DNA of 6,670 nucleotides. It comes from an uncultured bacterium. GTDB taxonomy: Bacteria > Actinomycetota > Coriobacteriia > Coriobacteriales > Coriobacteriaceae. The stretch is from contig CAJMNP010000048.1 in assembly GCA_905214895.1 (NCBI GenBank), forward strand, positions 1 through 6,670, written 5' to 3'. Positions 5,543-6,670 of this stretch are shown one piece after another. The notes below the pieces were generated by a model. The model did no database searches. It saw nothing but the letters and a program-made list of their open reading frames with translations, and was not told the origin of the DNA. Numbering within the stretch: position 1 is the stretch's first letter; each line of letters begins with the position of its first letter. The position numbers and the translations under genes are program-made.

Positions 5543-5660
5543 GCGGCGGGCCGGGACATGGGCCGGAGGGCCCGTTGCGCTGAGTCCGGAACGGCTGCGC
5601 GGCGGGCTGGCGGAGCATGCGGCGGCGGCATGGGGGCACCGGCCTCCATAGCCTCTCCAC

Positions 5661-5725
5661 CTGCGGAAACGGTGCGACGACCAGGTGCCGGGAGCTATTC
5701 CCGCGTTGCGCTAGCTGCGGAAACG
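5661..5725 (+). repeat. Short direct repeat pair, 11 bp
   Basis: CTGCGGAAACG occurs at 5661-5671 and 5715-5725, 54 bp apart. The first copy overlaps one arm of CACCTG (5658-5663) / CAGGTG (5682-5687); the second overlaps the right arm of the hairpin at 5700-5729. Two copies do not make an array. Its role is unknown. Confidence 0.4.
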
Positions 5726-5729
5726 CGGG
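5700..5729. repeat. GC-rich inverted repeat
   Basis: CCCGCGTT (5700-5707) pairs perfectly with AACGCGGG (5722-5729) around a 14-base loop. No T-tract follows on either strand. It may be a transcript-stabilising hairpin or the recombination end of a lost element. Confidence 0.45.
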
Positions 5730-5847
5730 GCCCGCTCAGGCTGTTGCGTTAAGATTGAAAATCAACCAGAATCGCCCACTCGTCTCCGGCTTTTCTTGCG
5801 AAATTGATTTACAGCCGGTTCAGATTTGCCGTAATGAAGGAAGACAA

Positions 5848-5863
5848 AAAACCAACAGGTTTT
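5848..5863 (-). terminator. Probable intrinsic terminator for the minus-strand surface protein gene
   Basis: On the minus strand AAAACC-TGTT-GGTTTT forms a 6-bp hairpin running into a T-run (T6 across 5851-5846). It lies about 110 bases after the stop of the LPKTG gene. The stem alone is weak, but the GC hairpin at 5867-5894 comes just before it on this strand. Confidence 0.5.
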
Positions 5864-5866
5864 GTA

Positions 5867-5902
5867 AGGCGGGGGCGCTAAAGCGGTTCCGCCTAGTTTT
5901 TT
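5867..5902 (+). terminator. Intrinsic terminator on the plus strand
   Basis: AGGCGG (5867-5872) pairs with CCGCCT (5889-5894), with an inner CGCT-AA-AGCG stem, followed by TTTTTT at 5897-5902. This is a good Rho-independent terminator. No intact plus-strand gene now ends just before it, so it may have served the gene whose remnant is at 5423-5542, or work with the minus-strand hairpin as a two-way terminator. Confidence 0.7.
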
Positions 5903-5976
5903 ATCTGGGTAATAACGAATAGCGTAGGATGACTGAGCGCAAACCGACATTATGCGCACCATGGTCATTGTCGGCC

Positions 5977-6670
5977 TCATCTCCGGCGAGACACGGCAAT
6001 TTGTCGAGAACGCACCGGGTTCACGCCATCGATCGACGGCGGCGAGCATATCTTTACCCCGGAGCCCAAACAATGAGCCGTACCCTCGCTAATCGCAACG
6101 CAGCCCAGGCCCGCGCGCGCAAGCGCTGTTCCCAGTAGGAAAAGCACTGCGGACAGGGCAATCCAATGGCTGTCGCCGGTCTTGGGGAGCGTAGCGGTAG
6201 TTGCGGTGGCTGCTTTGGGCTTGGAGGACTTGCTGACGGTGGTATTGGTCACGGTGGCCTTAGTCACTGTCGTCGCGGTTGTCCTGGTTGTCGCGCTCGC
6301 GGGCTTCACCGTCGGTCTAGCCGTCTTTCCCGCGCCCGGCTCTGTAGCGGGCTCTCCGGCGGCAGCCCCGCCATCACCCGGCACATCTCGCGTGTCGGTC
6401 TCCCCCGCCAGGATAGTGGCGCCCTCGGGCTCGATCACCGCATGCGCTGCCACGGACCCGTCGGCATCCACCACGCCGCCTGTGCCAAAGGCCCCGCCCG
6501 CAGGCGCCACAAAGCGCGCGAATGCAAGCGACCCGCCCAGGCAGGCGACGCCGCCGTCGGCGCCCGACGCATCAAGCCAGGACGCATCGACGGCAAGCTG
6601 CCCGGCCGCGCCACCGCCAGCAGCCCCGCCCAGCAGACACACGCCATAGGCGCGCACGCCCGCCCCGGAG
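5977..6670 (-). CDS. Sortase-anchored LPXTG surface protein, C-terminal part (partial)
   Basis: The frame is open to the window edge, so the start and most of the protein lie outside. About 230 residues are visible. The first part is a Gly/Ala-rich extracellular region with beta-strand-like segments (GGVVDADGSVAAHAVIEPEG). A Thr/Lys/Ala-rich stalk follows (TARPTVKPASATTRTTATTV and on), typical of a wall-spanning linker. The sortase signal LPKTG is at 6189-6175, followed by the hydrophobic WIALSAVLFLLGTALARAG. Sortase would cut between T and G and link the protein to peptidoglycan; the ligand or role is unknown. Odd: 65 residues follow LPKTG instead of the usual 30-40, with no basic cluster right after the membrane segment. 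In the +1 frame the same bases give an Arg-rich tail (RLRARAWAALRLARVR) ending at a TAA at 6056-6054. A frameshift or a replaced 3' end is therefore possible. Confidence 0.8.
   Translation of the reverse strand, partial: SGAGVRAYGVCLLGGAAGGGAAGQLAVDASWLDASGADGGVACLGGSLAFARFVAPAGGAFGTGGVVDADGSVAAHAVIEPEGATILAGETDTRDVPGDGGAAAGEPATEPGAGKTARPTVKPASATTRTTATTVTKATVTNTTVSKSSKPKAATATTATLPKTGDSHWIALSAVLFLLGTALARAGLGCVAISEGTAHCLGSGVKICSPPSIDGVNPVRSRQIAVSRRR

Larger units (their letters stand above)
5543..5866. other. Intergenic stretch without a convincing gene
   Basis: The first 160 bases are GC-rich, and from about 5740 the sequence becomes clearly AT-rich. Open frames here have no ribosome site, no third-position bias and no family motif. 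A plus frame from 5617 to 5922 runs through an intrinsic terminator and is rejected. The stretch holds an 11-bp direct repeat and a hairpin (listed separately), plus a loose inverted repeat AAATCAA (5759-5765) and TTGATTT (5804-5810). The composition change suggests a scar of past insertion or deletion, but no end of a second element could be identified. Confidence 0.5.

Noticed and set aside
5661..5725. Possible CRISPR-like spacing of CTGCGGAAACG
   Set aside because: There are only two copies of 11 bp with different flanks and no cas gene nearby.
5617..5922. A plus-strand frame with C-x2-C-like pairs (STCGNG and ASCGNA)
   Set aside because: The paired motifs come from the 11-bp direct repeat in the same frame. 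There is no ribosome site or codon bias, and the frame runs straight through an intrinsic terminator.
5952..6092. A small plus-strand frame starting MRTMVIVGLISGETRQFVEN
   Set aside because: It is only 46 codons with no clear ribosome site, it is antisense to the tail of the surface protein, and its second half looks non-coding. It may be a fragment, but support is too thin to list it.
6182..6649. A plus-strand frame of 155 codons opposite the surface protein gene
   Set aside because: The Val-rich then Pro/Ser-rich product is the mirror of the Thr-rich stalk and Gly/Ala region; the minus frame has the LPKTG signal and stalk.

Overview
The window comes from a high-GC Gram-positive bacterium. 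Strong G/C preference at third codon positions, a TetR regulator with its operator, an LPKTG cell-wall anchored surface protein and an IS21 element rich in AGG codons fit an actinobacterial gut lineage such as Coriobacteriia (Eggerthellaceae-like). That placement is inference from style, not from a marker gene.

Layout. Bases 2-61 are the last codons of a plus-strand gene with a histidine-kinase-like C-terminus. A GNAT acetyltransferase follows (234-836, plus), convergent with a TetR regulator (937-1518, minus). Divergent from tetR is an alpha/beta hydrolase (1630-2799, plus), and a near-perfect TetR-type palindrome (1525-1541) lies between the two. This looks like a local circuit in which the TetR protein controls itself and the hydrolase, and the hydrolase substrate or product may be the inducer.

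A complete IS21-family element (2759-5422, 2664 bp) follows, with long imperfect terminal inverted repeats, istA, istB and a third small gene (5124-5315) overlapping istB by ATGA. The element starts inside a codon near the 3' end of the hydrolase gene and supplies its last 12 amino acids and stop codon. No target-site duplication is visible, and the right flank is the 3' remnant of an unrelated, strongly coding gene (5423-5542). This suggests a deletion or recombination next to the element.

Bases 5543-5976 hold no convincing gene. They contain a short direct repeat, a GC-rich hairpin, an AT-rich stretch and back-to-back intrinsic terminators. Bases 5977-6670 (minus) are the 3' end of a large surface protein with a Thr-rich stalk and an LPKTG sortase signal. 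Its tail after the membrane segment is unusually long.

Two copies of a 29-bp hairpin repeat, GTGACAAA-N13-TTTGTCAY, lie on either side of the GNAT gene. In both, the first arm of the repeat contains the TGA stop codon of the neighbouring gene. With the three-gene IS21 element and the junction to its right, these are the most interesting features. No defence system, CRISPR array, RNA gene or phage module was found.
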